Assembly (NCBI GenBank): GCA_963815045.1
Contig: CAWFET010000002.1
Span: 1,426,001 to 1,490,000, forward strand
Reading direction: 5' to 3'
Source of the DNA: DASUPK01 sp963815045
GTDB lineage: Bacteria > Actinomycetota > Thermoleophilia > Solirubrobacterales > 70-9
DNA length: 64,000 bases
In this document: one piece after another, positions 24,397 through 32,387 of the stretch
Layout: every line of letters starts with the position of its first letter
How positions within the stretch are numbered: position 1 is the stretch's first letter
Notes under the pieces: model-generated
The model's database searches: none
What the model was told of the DNA's origin: nothing
The model's input: only the letters and a program-made list of their open reading frames with translations
Translations under genes and position numbers: made by a program

Positions 24397-25082
24397 CCCT
24401 CTTCGATCAGGCCGTTCTCGCGGGCGAAGGTGACGACCTCGGCCCGACTGTTGGTCCCGAGCTTGCGGTGAATCGCGGCACGGTGTGTCTCGACCGTCCG
24501 GATCGAGATGACGAGCTTCTCGGCGATCTCCGGGTTGGTATGCCCGGCGGCCACCAGCCGGAGGACGTCGATCTCCCGCGGGGTGAGCCCGCCGGGCGGC
24601 CCCGAGGGCGTGGCCGCAAGCCTCGCTCCGAGCTGCGGGTTGATGTAGGTCTCGCCCTGCGCGGCCGCGCGAATCGCGTCGACCAGCTCGGAGCCGGCGG
24701 CGTGCTTGACGACGAACGCCTTGGCGCCAAGGCGAAAGGCCTCCTTGGCGAAGGCGGGGTCGTCCTGCATCGTCAGCACGACGACGGCCGTGTCGGGGGA
24801 GCTCTCGTGGACCTTGGGGATCGACCCCAGGCTCGGCTCCCCCGGCATGTTCAGGTCGAGCACGAGGATGCTGGGCTTGAGCCCGGAGGCGCGGCGGCGC
24901 GCGGTCTCGGCGTCGCCGGCCTCTGCAACGACCTCCATGTCGCCCTCGGCCTCGACGATCCGGCGCAAGCCGTCGCGGACGATCTCATGATCGTCCGCGA
25001 GGATGATGCTGATGCCGTCGCTCTGGCTCTCTTCGGTCGTGTCAGGCGCCATTGCGGTTGAGGGCACGCTACCGGTCTCCAT
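24393..25082 (-). CDS. NarL/FixJ-family response regulator
   Basis: The 229-residue protein has a receiver domain with the acidic pair in ILADDHEIVRDGL and phosphoacceptor Asp76 in ILVLDLNMPG. It lacks the common short linker and ends with a LuxR-type helix-turn-helix (GLTPREIDVLRLVAAGHTNP, then EIAEKLVISIRTVETHRAAI). It is the probable partner of the converging GAF kinase and may bind the palindrome at 22642-22660. It begins directly after the stop of the coiled-coil gene. Confidence 0.9.
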   Translation of the reverse strand: METGSVPSTAMAPDTTEESQSDGISIILADDHEIVRDGLRRIVEAEGDMEVVAEAGDAETARRRASGLKPSILVLDLNMPGEPSLGSIPKVHESSPDTAVVVLTMQDDPAFAKEAFRLGAKAFVVKHAAGSELVDAIRAAAQGETYINPQLGARLAATPSGPPGGLTPREIDVLRLVAAGHTNPEIAEKLVISIRTVETHRAAIHRKLGTNSRAEVVTFARENGLIEEG

Positions 25083-25433
25083 TCAGCCGAGGTGCTTCTT
25101 CTGCTCCTTGATCTGCTCGGCCATCGCGTCGAGCGCGTCATCGGTGCGCTGGGCATGTACCGCCCTCACTCCGAGCTCACGACGCATGTCCTCGGTCGCG
25201 TCCTCGAGCGTCCGCTGCCATTCCGTGGCGCGCTCCTCAGCGCGATCACGCAGGGTCACGGTCCGCTCCTTCGCGTCCGACCTCAGGTCATCCAGGGCCT
25301 CGCGCGAGCGGCTCAGTGCCGAGTCGATGGCTGTCCGGACCTCTTCGGTCGCCTGCTGGCGCGCCTGGTTGAGGTCCTCCACCGCATGCTCCAGATAGGT
25401 GGTGACTGTCTGCTCTTCTGTCTGGGTGGTCAT
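25083..25433 (-). CDS. coiled-coil protein, apolipoprotein-like
   Basis: The start ATG 25433 has a strong ribosome site (GAGAGGAGGCAAAG). The 116-residue product is almost wholly charged helix (DLNQARQQATEEVRTAID, RDRAEERATEWQRTLEDA) with no Cys or membrane segment. It resembles short amphipathic coiled coils that coat membranes or bind partner helices. Its stop abuts the ATG of the response regulator, so it is in the same operon. Function is unknown. Confidence 0.65.
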   Translation of the reverse strand: MTTQTEEQTVTTYLEHAVEDLNQARQQATEEVRTAIDSALSRSREALDDLRSDAKERTVTLRDRAEERATEWQRTLEDATEDMRRELGVRAVHAQRTDDALDAMAEQIKEQKKHLG

Positions 25434-25524
25434 CTTTGCCTCCTCTCGAGTCGTGACTTCCTTGCACATCCAGTCTTGACCCCGAGAAGAGCCGATCCAT
25501 CCGTGCAAACCACCGGGATTCGGA

Positions 25525-25732
25525 TCAGGGAGGGCTTGCTATCTGGGTGAGCTGGGCCAGCGAGAAGATGAGCAGGGCCGCCCCCAGGCTCATGCCATCA
25601 GCGCGACGATGGACAGCCGGATGGCCTTGGCGATGGAGACCCTTCGGAACCGCGATCAGGCTCGTCGCGAGCTCGCTTGTCGTGCTCCACGATCTCCTTG
25701 GCGACCTCCTGTCGCGAGAGTCCCTCCGGCAC
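25525..25732 (-). pseudogene. small one-helix membrane protein gene, frameshifted
   Basis: Three short frames join into a coherent 70-residue protein if one base is restored near 25652 and one near 25595. From GTG 25732 it reads MPEGLSRQEVAKEIVEHDKR, then ARDEPDRRFRRVSIAKAIRL, then SIVALMA and MSLGAALLIFSLAQLTQIAS. That is an acidic/basic helix followed by one membrane helix near the C-terminus. I recognise no family. It accounts for the otherwise gene-free 25434-25847. Confidence 0.45.
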
Positions 25733-25847
25733 GCCCCGCCAGTATGGGTGAGATCCCGGCCGGGTCGCTCACCTGGAACCTCGAGCACGGTCGATTGGGA
25801 TTGGTGCGGGGTCCGCTACCGATGCGTACGGGGTTTCCGCCGAGCCC

Positions 25848-26144
25848 CTAGCCTTCGACAGCGCGAGTGCCCCAGCGGATCCCGAGCACGATGACCCGCC
25901 GCGTCACGATGATCGCCCCGACCAGGGCGAGCATCTCGAGGCTGTTGGCGCTGGCGAGCCTGATCAGGCCCGCGGCAAGCAGGAACTCGAGCCCAAGCGT
26001 GATGTGATTCGCGAACGCCGAAGCGGCGTGGCGGCCGGCGAAGAGCGACAGGCATGCGCCGATGATGATGATCACAGCGGCAATCGCGAACGGAATCGCA
26101 GCGACCGCCGAGGTCAGCTCCGAGGGCAGGTGCTCGACGCTCAT
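25848..26144 (-). CDS. DUF1622-like membrane protein
   Basis: The 98-residue protein has three hydrophobic helices. FANHITLGLEFLLAAGLIRL is the conserved block of DUF1622 membrane proteins, and IIVTRRVIVLGIRWGT closes it. It overlaps its paralogue by ATGA. The pair may form a heteromeric membrane complex. Function is unknown. Confidence 0.7.
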   Translation of the reverse strand: MSVEHLPSELTSAVAAIPFAIAAVIIIIGACLSLFAGRHAASAFANHITLGLEFLLAAGLIRLASANSLEMLALVGAIIVTRRVIVLGIRWGTRAVEG

Positions 26145-26464
26145 CTTGAGCCGGGTTTCGGTTCGGGCATGTCTCCCGGCATCGCGAGCATTCCCTTCTT
26201 CTCCATCTCAGCTGCCTTCTCGACCTCCTGAGCGAGGAAATAGTTGAGGACGGTCCTGATCGCAGCGATCGCCGCCAGCTGCTCGATGTCGTTCCAGGTC
26301 GGAGAAACCGCTGTCTTCAAGATGTCAGCGGCGAGCTGGAACTCGAGGCCGAGGGCAAGGAAGCGGCCGAGCAGCAGGCGCACGTGCTCATAGGCGACCG
26401 GCCTGATACGGAGCTCGGACATCAGGTAGACCATCGCCGCAACGAGCACCCCAACCGCGATCAC
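26141..26464 (-). CDS. DUF1622-like membrane protein (start uncertain)
   Basis: The 107-residue product from GTG 26464 has VRLLLGRFLALGLEFQLAAD and AIRTVLNYFLAQEVEKA, matching the neighbouring DUF1622 paralogue, plus a Met/Pro-rich tail. Plausible coding sequence (LEDWLRTAVDKFIPVVEAIG) continues in frame upstream to about 26525 with no ATG, GTG or TTG, so the true start is probably upstream and either non-canonical or hidden by a sequence error. It follows the Rieske-TPP gene by about 145 nt. Confidence 0.65.
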   Translation of the reverse strand: MIAVGVLVAAMVYLMSELRIRPVAYEHVRLLLGRFLALGLEFQLAADILKTAVSPTWNDIEQLAAIAAIRTVLNYFLAQEVEKAAEMEKKGMLAMPGDMPEPKPGSR

Positions 26465-26609
26465 CGTGGCGCCGATCGCCTCGACGACCGGGATGAACTT
26501 GTCAACCGCGGTGCGGAGCCAGTCCTCTAGAGCGGTGCCCGTGACGACGATGGGCAGACAATAGGTTCGGGTGCCGATGGATGGATCGAGGGCTGGCTCA
26601 GGACCGCTC

Positions 26610-28568
26610 TTAGATCAGATTCGGGTCGGCGACCACTTCGACCATCGCTGGTCCGTCGTGATCGAGCGCGTTTGCGATTGCATCGTCGAGCTCCGATGCC
26701 TGCGTCACGCGTATGCCCAGGGCCCCGCAGTTCTCCGCGTACTTCGAAAAGTCGGGGTTGGTGAGCTGCGTCTGCCAGACGTCCCACTCCCCGGCGGCCT
26801 GCTCCTTCGAGATCTTGCCCAGCTGGCCGTTGTTCAGCAGGACGTGGGTGATGTTCATGTTGTGACGGACCGCGGTCGTCACCTCGGCCATGTACTGGCC
26901 GAATCCACCGTCTCCGGTTACGCACACGATCGGCTGGTCCGGCCTCGCCGCCGCGGCACCGATCGCCGCCGGATAACCGAACCCGATCGACCCCAGATAG
27001 CCGGACATGAGGACGCGCTGGGAGCCCGAGCACTCGAAGTAGCGCCCGAATGAATAGGTGTTGTTGCCGACGTCGACGGCGATCACGGCGTCGTCGGGCA
27101 CCAGCTTGCTCATCGAGGCGAAGACGGCGGCTGATGCAACCCCGTTGGCGCGGTCGTCGACGGCGCGGTTCGCCTTCTCGGCGTTCCAGATCTCCTTGCG
27201 GGCGGCGACGTCGCTGCGCTGATCGGTCGCGGAGAGCCTCGTGCCCTCCAGGCGCTCCGCAAACAGCTTGGCGGTGACACCGATCTCGCCCCAGACGGGA
27301 ATCTCGACGGCGTGGAACTTGCCGAGCTGGAGCGGGTCGTAGTCGACCTGGATGATGGGATGGCCGGGGTAGATGCCGGTGTGGTTCGAGAACGAGGCAC
27401 CGAAGACGAGTAGCAGGTCGGCCTCATTCATCACCCAGCTCGCGACCGGCGTGCCGCTGCGGCCGAGCACGCCGCAGGCAAGCGGGTGGTCGTCCCCGAT
27501 CTGGCCCTTGGCCTTGAAGGTGGTGATCACGGGCGCGCCGAGCGTCTCGGCCAGGGAGATCACACCGCCCATCTGATCGCGGGCGCCGTGTCCGACGATG
27601 ATCACGGGGCGCTCTGCCTTCTCGAGCCTGGCGATGGCACGGTCGACCTGACCGGCCGGAGGAGTGATCTGGCGCTCGGTGAGTCGTCCCGCCGGCGGCA
27701 CCGTCTCCTCCTCGGGCGCAGGTTCGGTCTGGACGTTGTCGGGAAAGATCAGGTGAGCGGGGGCCGACTGGAGGATGGCGTTCTTGCAGGCGAGCGCCAT
27801 CAGCTCCGTGTGCTTGGAGGACGGAAGAACGGTCTGCGACCAGCAGGCGACGGACTCGAAGGCCTTGTCGAGCGGCACCTCCTGGAAGGCCCCGGGGCCC
27901 AGGACCTGGACCTCGACCTGACCGGTCAGCGCCAGGACAGGGGACCGGTCCACCTTTGCGTCCCACATCCCGGTGAGCAGATTGGTCGCGCCCGGCCCTG
28001 CGATTGTCAGGCAGGCAGCGGGCTTGCCTGTCAGCTTGCCGTACGCCGATGCCGCGAAGGCGGCGGCGCCCTCATGACGGATCCCGATATAGGTGAGATT
28101 TCCGGACTCCTCCTGACGGCGAATCGCGTCGGCGAGGCCGAGGTTCGAGTGGCCGACCATGCCGAAGACGTGCTCGACGCCCCACTCGACCATCGTCTCG
28201 ACCATCGCATCAGTGACCGTCCGTTCGTGTGTGGCCGCGGGCTCGATGCCCACGTAGATGCCGTCATCTCGGATCTCGAGCGGATAGCAGGTGGCCTCGT
28301 CATCGAATCCCGGCGACTGCCCGGTCAGCGGGTCGTAGTCGAATCCGTGCCAGGGGCAGCGCAGCAGGCCGCCCTCGATCGAGCCCTCACCCAGTGGCCC
28401 GCCCTGGTGCGGGCAGTGGTTGTCAAGCGCCGCGTACTTGCCCTCGAAATGAACGAGGGCGCAGCTCTTGAGACCCGCGGTGACCGTGGTCACGCGGCCC
28501 TCGGGGAGTCCGTCGGGCTCGAGCACCTTGTGCCACTCAACGGTGGCCTTGGATCCGTTTTCGCTCAC
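26610..28568 (-). CDS. Rieske [2Fe-2S] domain fused to a pyruvate-oxidase-like TPP enzyme
   Basis: The 652-residue protein joins two units. Residues 1-110 form a Rieske ferredoxin: Cys52 and His54 in NHCPHQGG, Cys71 and His74 in LLRCPWHGFDYD. Residues ~115-650 are a thiamine-diphosphate enzyme of the pyruvate oxidase/acetolactate synthase group. It has catalytic Glu166 in IGIRHEGAAAFA, TIAGPGATNLLTGMWDA, and the ThDP/Mg motif VTGDGGFGQYMAEVTT with LLNNGQLGK. The domains share one frame without a linker stop. A direct electron path from the ThDP intermediate to the cluster would suit a quinone- or ferredoxin-coupled 2-oxoacid oxidase. Start GTG 28568 overlaps the partner gene's stop. Confidence 0.88.
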   Translation of the reverse strand: MSENGSKATVEWHKVLEPDGLPEGRVTTVTAGLKSCALVHFEGKYAALDNHCPHQGGPLGEGSIEGGLLRCPWHGFDYDPLTGQSPGFDDEATCYPLEIRDDGIYVGIEPAATHERTVTDAMVETMVEWGVEHVFGMVGHSNLGLADAIRRQEESGNLTYIGIRHEGAAAFAASAYGKLTGKPAACLTIAGPGATNLLTGMWDAKVDRSPVLALTGQVEVQVLGPGAFQEVPLDKAFESVACWSQTVLPSSKHTELMALACKNAILQSAPAHLIFPDNVQTEPAPEEETVPPAGRLTERQITPPAGQVDRAIARLEKAERPVIIVGHGARDQMGGVISLAETLGAPVITTFKAKGQIGDDHPLACGVLGRSGTPVASWVMNEADLLLVFGASFSNHTGIYPGHPIIQVDYDPLQLGKFHAVEIPVWGEIGVTAKLFAERLEGTRLSATDQRSDVAARKEIWNAEKANRAVDDRANGVASAAVFASMSKLVPDDAVIAVDVGNNTYSFGRYFECSGSQRVLMSGYLGSIGFGYPAAIGAAAARPDQPIVCVTGDGGFGQYMAEVTTAVRHNMNITHVLLNNGQLGKISKEQAAGEWDVWQTQLTNPDFSKYAENCGALGIRVTQASELDDAIANALDHDGPAMVEVVADPNLI

Positions 28569-29212
28569 TTCGACTTCATTTCGTGGAGGGCTTCCTTGCG
28601 GGTCCGGCAGAAGTCGAGCGCCAGAGCGAGCTGGTCCACACTATCTGCGATCACGGAGAAATCGAGCTCGGCGCCCGCAAATCCCTTCGCCTGCCAGAGC
28701 TCGCCCGTTGCTGTTCCCGTCCACGGCCCGACATAGAGGTAGGGCTCGTCGTGCTCGGCGTCACCGGGGGAGAAGCCATAGTTCGCCCGGTTTCCATCCT
28801 TTTCGGAGCCGGCCTCGATCGCGAGGTCGAAGTGCTCGGGCCAGAGGTTCGCCTCTGAGGGATCGTCACCGGACCAATCCGAGCGGAGCTGCTCGAGGAC
28901 GGCATCGGCGAGCGCATACCAGCGTCCCAGCTGCTCAGCGGCGGCCGGATCGATCTCGAGCTGCGCGGAGTCAGTCGGCGCCCCGCCTGAAAGGAGATCG
29001 TGTCCGATCAGCTCGGCTCCGGCCGCGAGCGTGCTCAGTCGCTCACGCTTCTCCTCCTCACCGCGCCGCACGACGAGCTCGGCGCCGTCGACGCGAACCT
29101 GGCACTCCTCGCCCTGCCATTCGAACGGGGGCGTGCCGAAGCCGCCCGGCGTCGCCTGCAGGGCAATTTCGTTGTCCGGTTTGCGCGCGGGAGCGACTAG
29201 TTGCCCGGCCAC
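28565..29212 (-). CDS. DUF5996-like protein coupled to the Rieske-TPP enzyme
   Basis: The 215-residue protein has an N-terminal beta part (EWQGEECQVRVDGAELVVRR), a helical middle and a C-terminal block NLWPEHFDLAIEAG, NYGFSPGDAEHDEPYLYVGP and ELWQAKGFAGAELD. WPxxFDLA followed by GFSPGD and EPYxYV recalls DUF5996 proteins (from memory). It ends in GTGA overlap with the Rieske-TPP gene, so co-expression is enforced. The role is unknown, possibly an accessory or substrate-binding subunit. Confidence 0.65.
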   Translation of the reverse strand: MAGQLVAPARKPDNEIALQATPGGFGTPPFEWQGEECQVRVDGAELVVRRGEEEKRERLSTLAAGAELIGHDLLSGGAPTDSAQLEIDPAAAEQLGRWYALADAVLEQLRSDWSGDDPSEANLWPEHFDLAIEAGSEKDGNRANYGFSPGDAEHDEPYLYVGPWTGTATGELWQAKGFAGAELDFSVIADSVDQLALALDFCRTRKEALHEMKSK

Positions 29213-29283
29213 GCGGTGAAGCGTCTCGCGAGTCGCCCCGAACCCCTCAACCAGGGACCCGAGTGGCTCAGTCGGGTGCGCTG

Positions 29284-29784
29284 TCAGTGGACTGCCTTTC
29301 CATTCGAGCGAAGCACGTACCAGTAACCGCCGAACTCGACCGCGGCCTGGCAGTTGACCTCACCGGGGGAGCGGTCACCCTCGTAGTAGTAGACGGGATG
29401 GCCCGCGTAGGTCGCCTGGAGCTTGCCATCGCTGCGGCGGGTCGTCCCGACGAGTCCGGGCTTGGCACCCGAGATGGCCGCCGGCGCCGATTTGACTAGG
29501 TAGGGCGGCCAGGCAGTGGCGCAGTCACCCGAGCACCTGCTGCGCTGACCTCGGTCCGAGGTGAACAGGTAGAGCGCGCGGCCACGGCCGTCGGCGAGGA
29601 TGCGCCCGTAGTCGCTGCCGATCACCTTCAGCTTCGGGCCCCGTCGATTGGGTGCAGATGAGGTGTCGGCACCGTGCGTCGTCGCTGAAGCCACCGGATC
29701 GTCCTTGGCGGACGAGCTTGAGGAGCCACATCCGGCAAAGGCGGCCGCAACGATCGCGGCGAGCGGAAGGAGCCGGAAGCGCAT
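29284..29784 (-). CDS. secreted lipoprotein with PF03640-type repeats
   Basis: The 166-residue protein has a lipobox (AAFAGCGSS) with the lipidated Cys19. A low-complexity Ser/Thr spacer leads to two family repeats: GRILADGRGRALYLFTSDRG with CSGDCATAWPPYL, and GTTRRSDGKLQATYAGHPVY with a final Trp-Tyr. This is the COG4315 lipoprotein family. Cys-x3-Cys and the WPP motif are characteristic. It is anchored on the outer face of the membrane; the function is not established. Confidence 0.85.
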   Translation of the reverse strand: MRFRLLPLAAIVAAAFAGCGSSSSSAKDDPVASATTHGADTSSAPNRRGPKLKVIGSDYGRILADGRGRALYLFTSDRGQRSRCSGDCATAWPPYLVKSAPAAISGAKPGLVGTTRRSDGKLQATYAGHPVYYYEGDRSPGEVNCQAAVEFGGYWYVLRSNGKAVH

Positions 29785-29867
29785 GGCGAGCAGTACCGAG
29801 AGGTATCTCTCCGTTACACGGCAGATGATCGACTCTGCCCGTCAGTCGCTCGGCGTGCTGGCCGTAT

Positions 29868-30653
29868 TCAGGGAGTGGAAGACGGCTCGCTGGGCGCCCG
29901 GTACTCAGGGTTGGGATGATCGGGCATCGAGAGATCCCAGTCATAGGTGGAATTGCCGTAGGCCGGGACGCCGCCCGCATCTTTGAGCATGCGCGCGACG
30001 TGAAGGATGTTCCACGTCATAAAGGTGGTGTTGCGGCTTGTCCAAGCATTCTCGGGGCCGCCGCTCATCGGGTCGGCATAGGAATCTCCGGGACCCGCCT
30101 CGCCGTTCCAGTAGGAGTCGGTCTGGGGAGGCACGGTCACGCCGATGTGCTGCAAGGCATAGAGGACCTGGGCCGAGACGTGCTTGCCGCCGTCCTCGTT
30201 GCCAGTCGTGACCGCGCCGCCGACCTTGCCGTAGTAGGACCACTGGCCGGCGTCGTTCACATCTCCCGAGTAGGCGTACAGCCGCTCGATGATCAACCGC
30301 GTCGGTGAGGCCTGGTCGCCGAGCCAAATCGGGCCCGCGATCATCAGGATGTCGGCCGGCTCGACCAGCTCGCGATAGATCTTCGGGAAGTCGTCCTGCT
30401 CGTAGCCGTGCTCGGTCATGTCGGGCCAAACGCCGGGCGGTATCACGTGGTCGACGGTGCGGACGAGATCGACCTTGACCCCCACGCGGCTCATGATCGT
30501 CTGAGGGATTGACAGCAATGCCTCGGTGTGGCTCGGCTCAGGCGAGCGCTTGAGGGTGCCGTTGAAGATGACGGCCCGCAGGTCGTCGTACTTGGCCGGG
30601 GCCTCGTCCGCCTGCTTTTCGATGAAGCTCTGGATGTTCGCTGGAATTTTCAT
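29868..30653 (-). CDS. flavodoxin-family NAD(P)H-dependent oxidoreductase
   Basis: The 261-residue protein has the flavodoxin-like order. RAVIFNGTLKRSPEPSHTEA binds the FMN phosphate, ADILMIAGPIWLGDQASPTR supports the isoalloxazine ring, and YGKVGGAVTTGNEDGGKH follows. Its C-terminal TTFMTWNILHVARMLKDAGG is conserved in the family. It probably reduces quinones or other electrophiles. A remnant of a second copy lies 0.7 kb away on the other strand. Confidence 0.85.
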   Translation of the reverse strand: MKIPANIQSFIEKQADEAPAKYDDLRAVIFNGTLKRSPEPSHTEALLSIPQTIMSRVGVKVDLVRTVDHVIPPGVWPDMTEHGYEQDDFPKIYRELVEPADILMIAGPIWLGDQASPTRLIIERLYAYSGDVNDAGQWSYYGKVGGAVTTGNEDGGKHVSAQVLYALQHIGVTVPPQTDSYWNGEAGPGDSYADPMSGGPENAWTSRNTTFMTWNILHVARMLKDAGGVPAYGNSTYDWDLSMPDHPNPEYRAPSEPSSTP

Positions 30654-30922
30654 GGAGAGGAGTCCGGTGGCGGCGCCGAGTATTACAACGGGGGCGCAAC
30701 ATTGCCCGACCGGCCGCGGAACCGGAACGGGGTCCAGCCTGCATATACGGTGTTCAGGAGGCCTCGACCTGGCGTCCCCACGACACGCTCGAAAGCATGG
30801 AACGCTCGAGCAGCGCGCATGACCGCCCCGAAGACCGGCGTCCCCCCACCGCCCCGCGCCGCTCTATCGAGGTCTCGGAGGGCGAACGCTGCCCCAAACC
30901 AAATGGAAGGAACGTGATCTGA

Positions 30923-31330
30923 ATGAACACGAATCAACAGGAGTCCGACGGCGCGACACGGGTGGCCTACATCCTCGGCGTGCCCTTGGCAGAGAACGTC
31001 GTGCGCCAGTGGCCACAGATGAACGAGATCGTCCGCACCAGCAAGCTCGTCGCTGACGTTGAAGGGAACTTCCCCGAGCTCACCCTGGAGGTAGGCAGGC
31101 GTCTCCAGCTCGACGACGCAGTGGTGGTCGAGTGGACTTGCGACTACGGCGATGGACGCCTCTATCGGAACGTGACAATCGGCGAGCTGGAGGACGGGAA
31201 AGCCGTGCGCGTCACCGACTACTGGGGCGAGCCCACCAAGACGCCCGAGTGGCGGCGAGAGCTGACCGATCGACTCGAAATGCCTGGGGACGGCATCTGG
31301 CCGGACGGAGAGCACCTCAGCCACTACTAG
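30923..31330 (+). CDS. NTF2/SnoaL-like protein
   Basis: The 135-residue product from ATG 30923 (ribosome site GGAAGGAACG) has the cone-shaped NTF2 order: helices at VPLAENVVRQWPQMNEIVRT, then strands ELTLEVGRRLQLDDAVVVEW, YRNVTIGELEDGK and AVRVTDYWGEP. No catalytic set is clear. The 269 nt upstream (30654-30922) contain no convincing gene. The gene sits directly against a truncated flavodoxin-family gene. Confidence 0.7.
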   Translation: MNTNQQESDGATRVAYILGVPLAENVVRQWPQMNEIVRTSKLVADVEGNFPELTLEVGRRLQLDDAVVVEWTCDYGDGRLYRNVTIGELEDGKAVRVTDYWGEPTKTPEWRRELTDRLEMPGDGIWPDGEHLSHY

Positions 31331-31339
31331 AGGTATCCC

Positions 31340-31477
31340 AAGGACCTTCATGACCTGGAACTGCTGCACCTCGCCCGGATCCTGAAGGATGCCGGCGGCA
31401 TTCCCGCCCACGGCAACCAGCGGACCGAGTGGGACGGGGGCTGCCGGTTCGATTTCCCGAACCCGGAGCACCGCTAG
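31340..31477 (+). pseudogene. C-terminal remnant of a flavodoxin-family oxidoreductase
   Basis: The sequence encodes RTFMTWN, then after one restored C near 31361 LLHLARILKDAGGIPAHGNQ, RTEWDGGCRFDFPNPEHR and a stop. This matches the C-terminal end of the intact family member at 29868-30653 (TFMTWNILHVARMLKDAGG), but no N-terminal part exists upstream. The fragment begins right after the NTF2-like gene, so that gene may have arrived by a rearrangement that cut an older oxidoreductase. Confidence 0.7.
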
Positions 31478-31481
31478 CGGT

Positions 31482-32270
31482 CTAGACCCCCGCGAGCCAG
31501 TCCTCGAAGCTGGGGCCCGCGAGCTTCGCGCCGGGGTTGGGCAGCGCCGCGCCTCCCGCGTATGCCTCCGCGTCCGGATCGTCGGGACCGGACACCAATA
31601 CCGACTCGTGCGTCTCGCGTACCTCGACCGGCTCACCGCGGCTCGCGAAGAAGGCGGCGGCCACGTCGGCGATGCGCTCCGCTCGGGGCCCTGCGACCTC
31701 GGTGATCCTGCCGTTCTCGATCTCCGGCTCCTCGGCCGCGTCGGCGAGAGTCTCGGCGACGACGCGGGCGGCCACGAGCTGAGTCTGCATCTCCGGAAGC
31801 CGGGCGACCCCATCCTGGACCGACCAGCCCACCAGTGGCTCGACGAACTCATGGAACTGGGCCGCGCGAACGATCCGGACCGGCAGCGGCCCTTCGAGCA
31901 GGGCCTGCTCCTGGGCCAGCTTCGCGGCGTTGTAACCGCCGTGGAACTTGTCGATGCCGATGATGGAGACGACGACGATCCCCCGCGCGCCGGCCGCAGC
32001 CCCCGCTCGCTGGATGTTCCGCGCCGAAGCGGTGAAGAACTCCGTCGCCGACTCCTGGTCGGGCGAGGGGCCTGTGGCCGTGTCGATGATCGTCTCGACC
32101 CCTTCGAGCGCCTCATCGAGGCCCTCGCCCGTGACCACGTCGATGCCCGTCGAGCGCGAGATCGGGACGACCTCGTGTCCGCGCTCCTCGAGGATCTCGA
32201 CGAGAGGCACGCCAACCCGGCCGGTGGCACCCGTGACTGCGATCTTCTGCCCGTTGCTCTCGGTCTCCAT
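31482..32270 (-). CDS. NAD(P)-binding NmrA-like atypical SDR
   Basis: The 262-residue protein starts with KIAVTGATGRVGVPLVEIL (GxxGxxG dinucleotide motif), and has GIVVVSIIGIDKFHGGYNAA and AKLAQEQALLEGPLPVRIVR, the layout of NmrA/complex-I-NDUFA9-type atypical SDRs. A YxxxK catalytic pair is represented by Y-N-A-A-K. It may be a redox sensor or a nucleotide-sugar/quinone reductase. It converges on the flavodoxin remnant. Confidence 0.83.
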   Translation of the reverse strand: METESNGQKIAVTGATGRVGVPLVEILEERGHEVVPISRSTGIDVVTGEGLDEALEGVETIIDTATGPSPDQESATEFFTASARNIQRAGAAAGARGIVVVSIIGIDKFHGGYNAAKLAQEQALLEGPLPVRIVRAAQFHEFVEPLVGWSVQDGVARLPEMQTQLVAARVVAETLADAAEEPEIENGRITEVAGPRAERIADVAAAFFASRGEPVEVRETHESVLVSGPDDPDAEAYAGGAALPNPGAKLAGPSFEDWLAGV

Positions 32271-32387
32271 GGCTGGTCCTTTCCTGCACCGGGCTCGATG
32301 CCGGCGGGTCGGGCGGCGCCATTCGCCGCTTCACCCCTAGGACGTACCGGCTCCCATCAACGTGACAGGGCGGGGTCCCCGACGCGG

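Noticed and set aside
26465..26609. Single-base loss explaining the missing start of the DUF1622-like gene
   Set aside because: Adding one base does not link the frame to the nearest TTG or ATG, so this case does not follow the pattern of the others.
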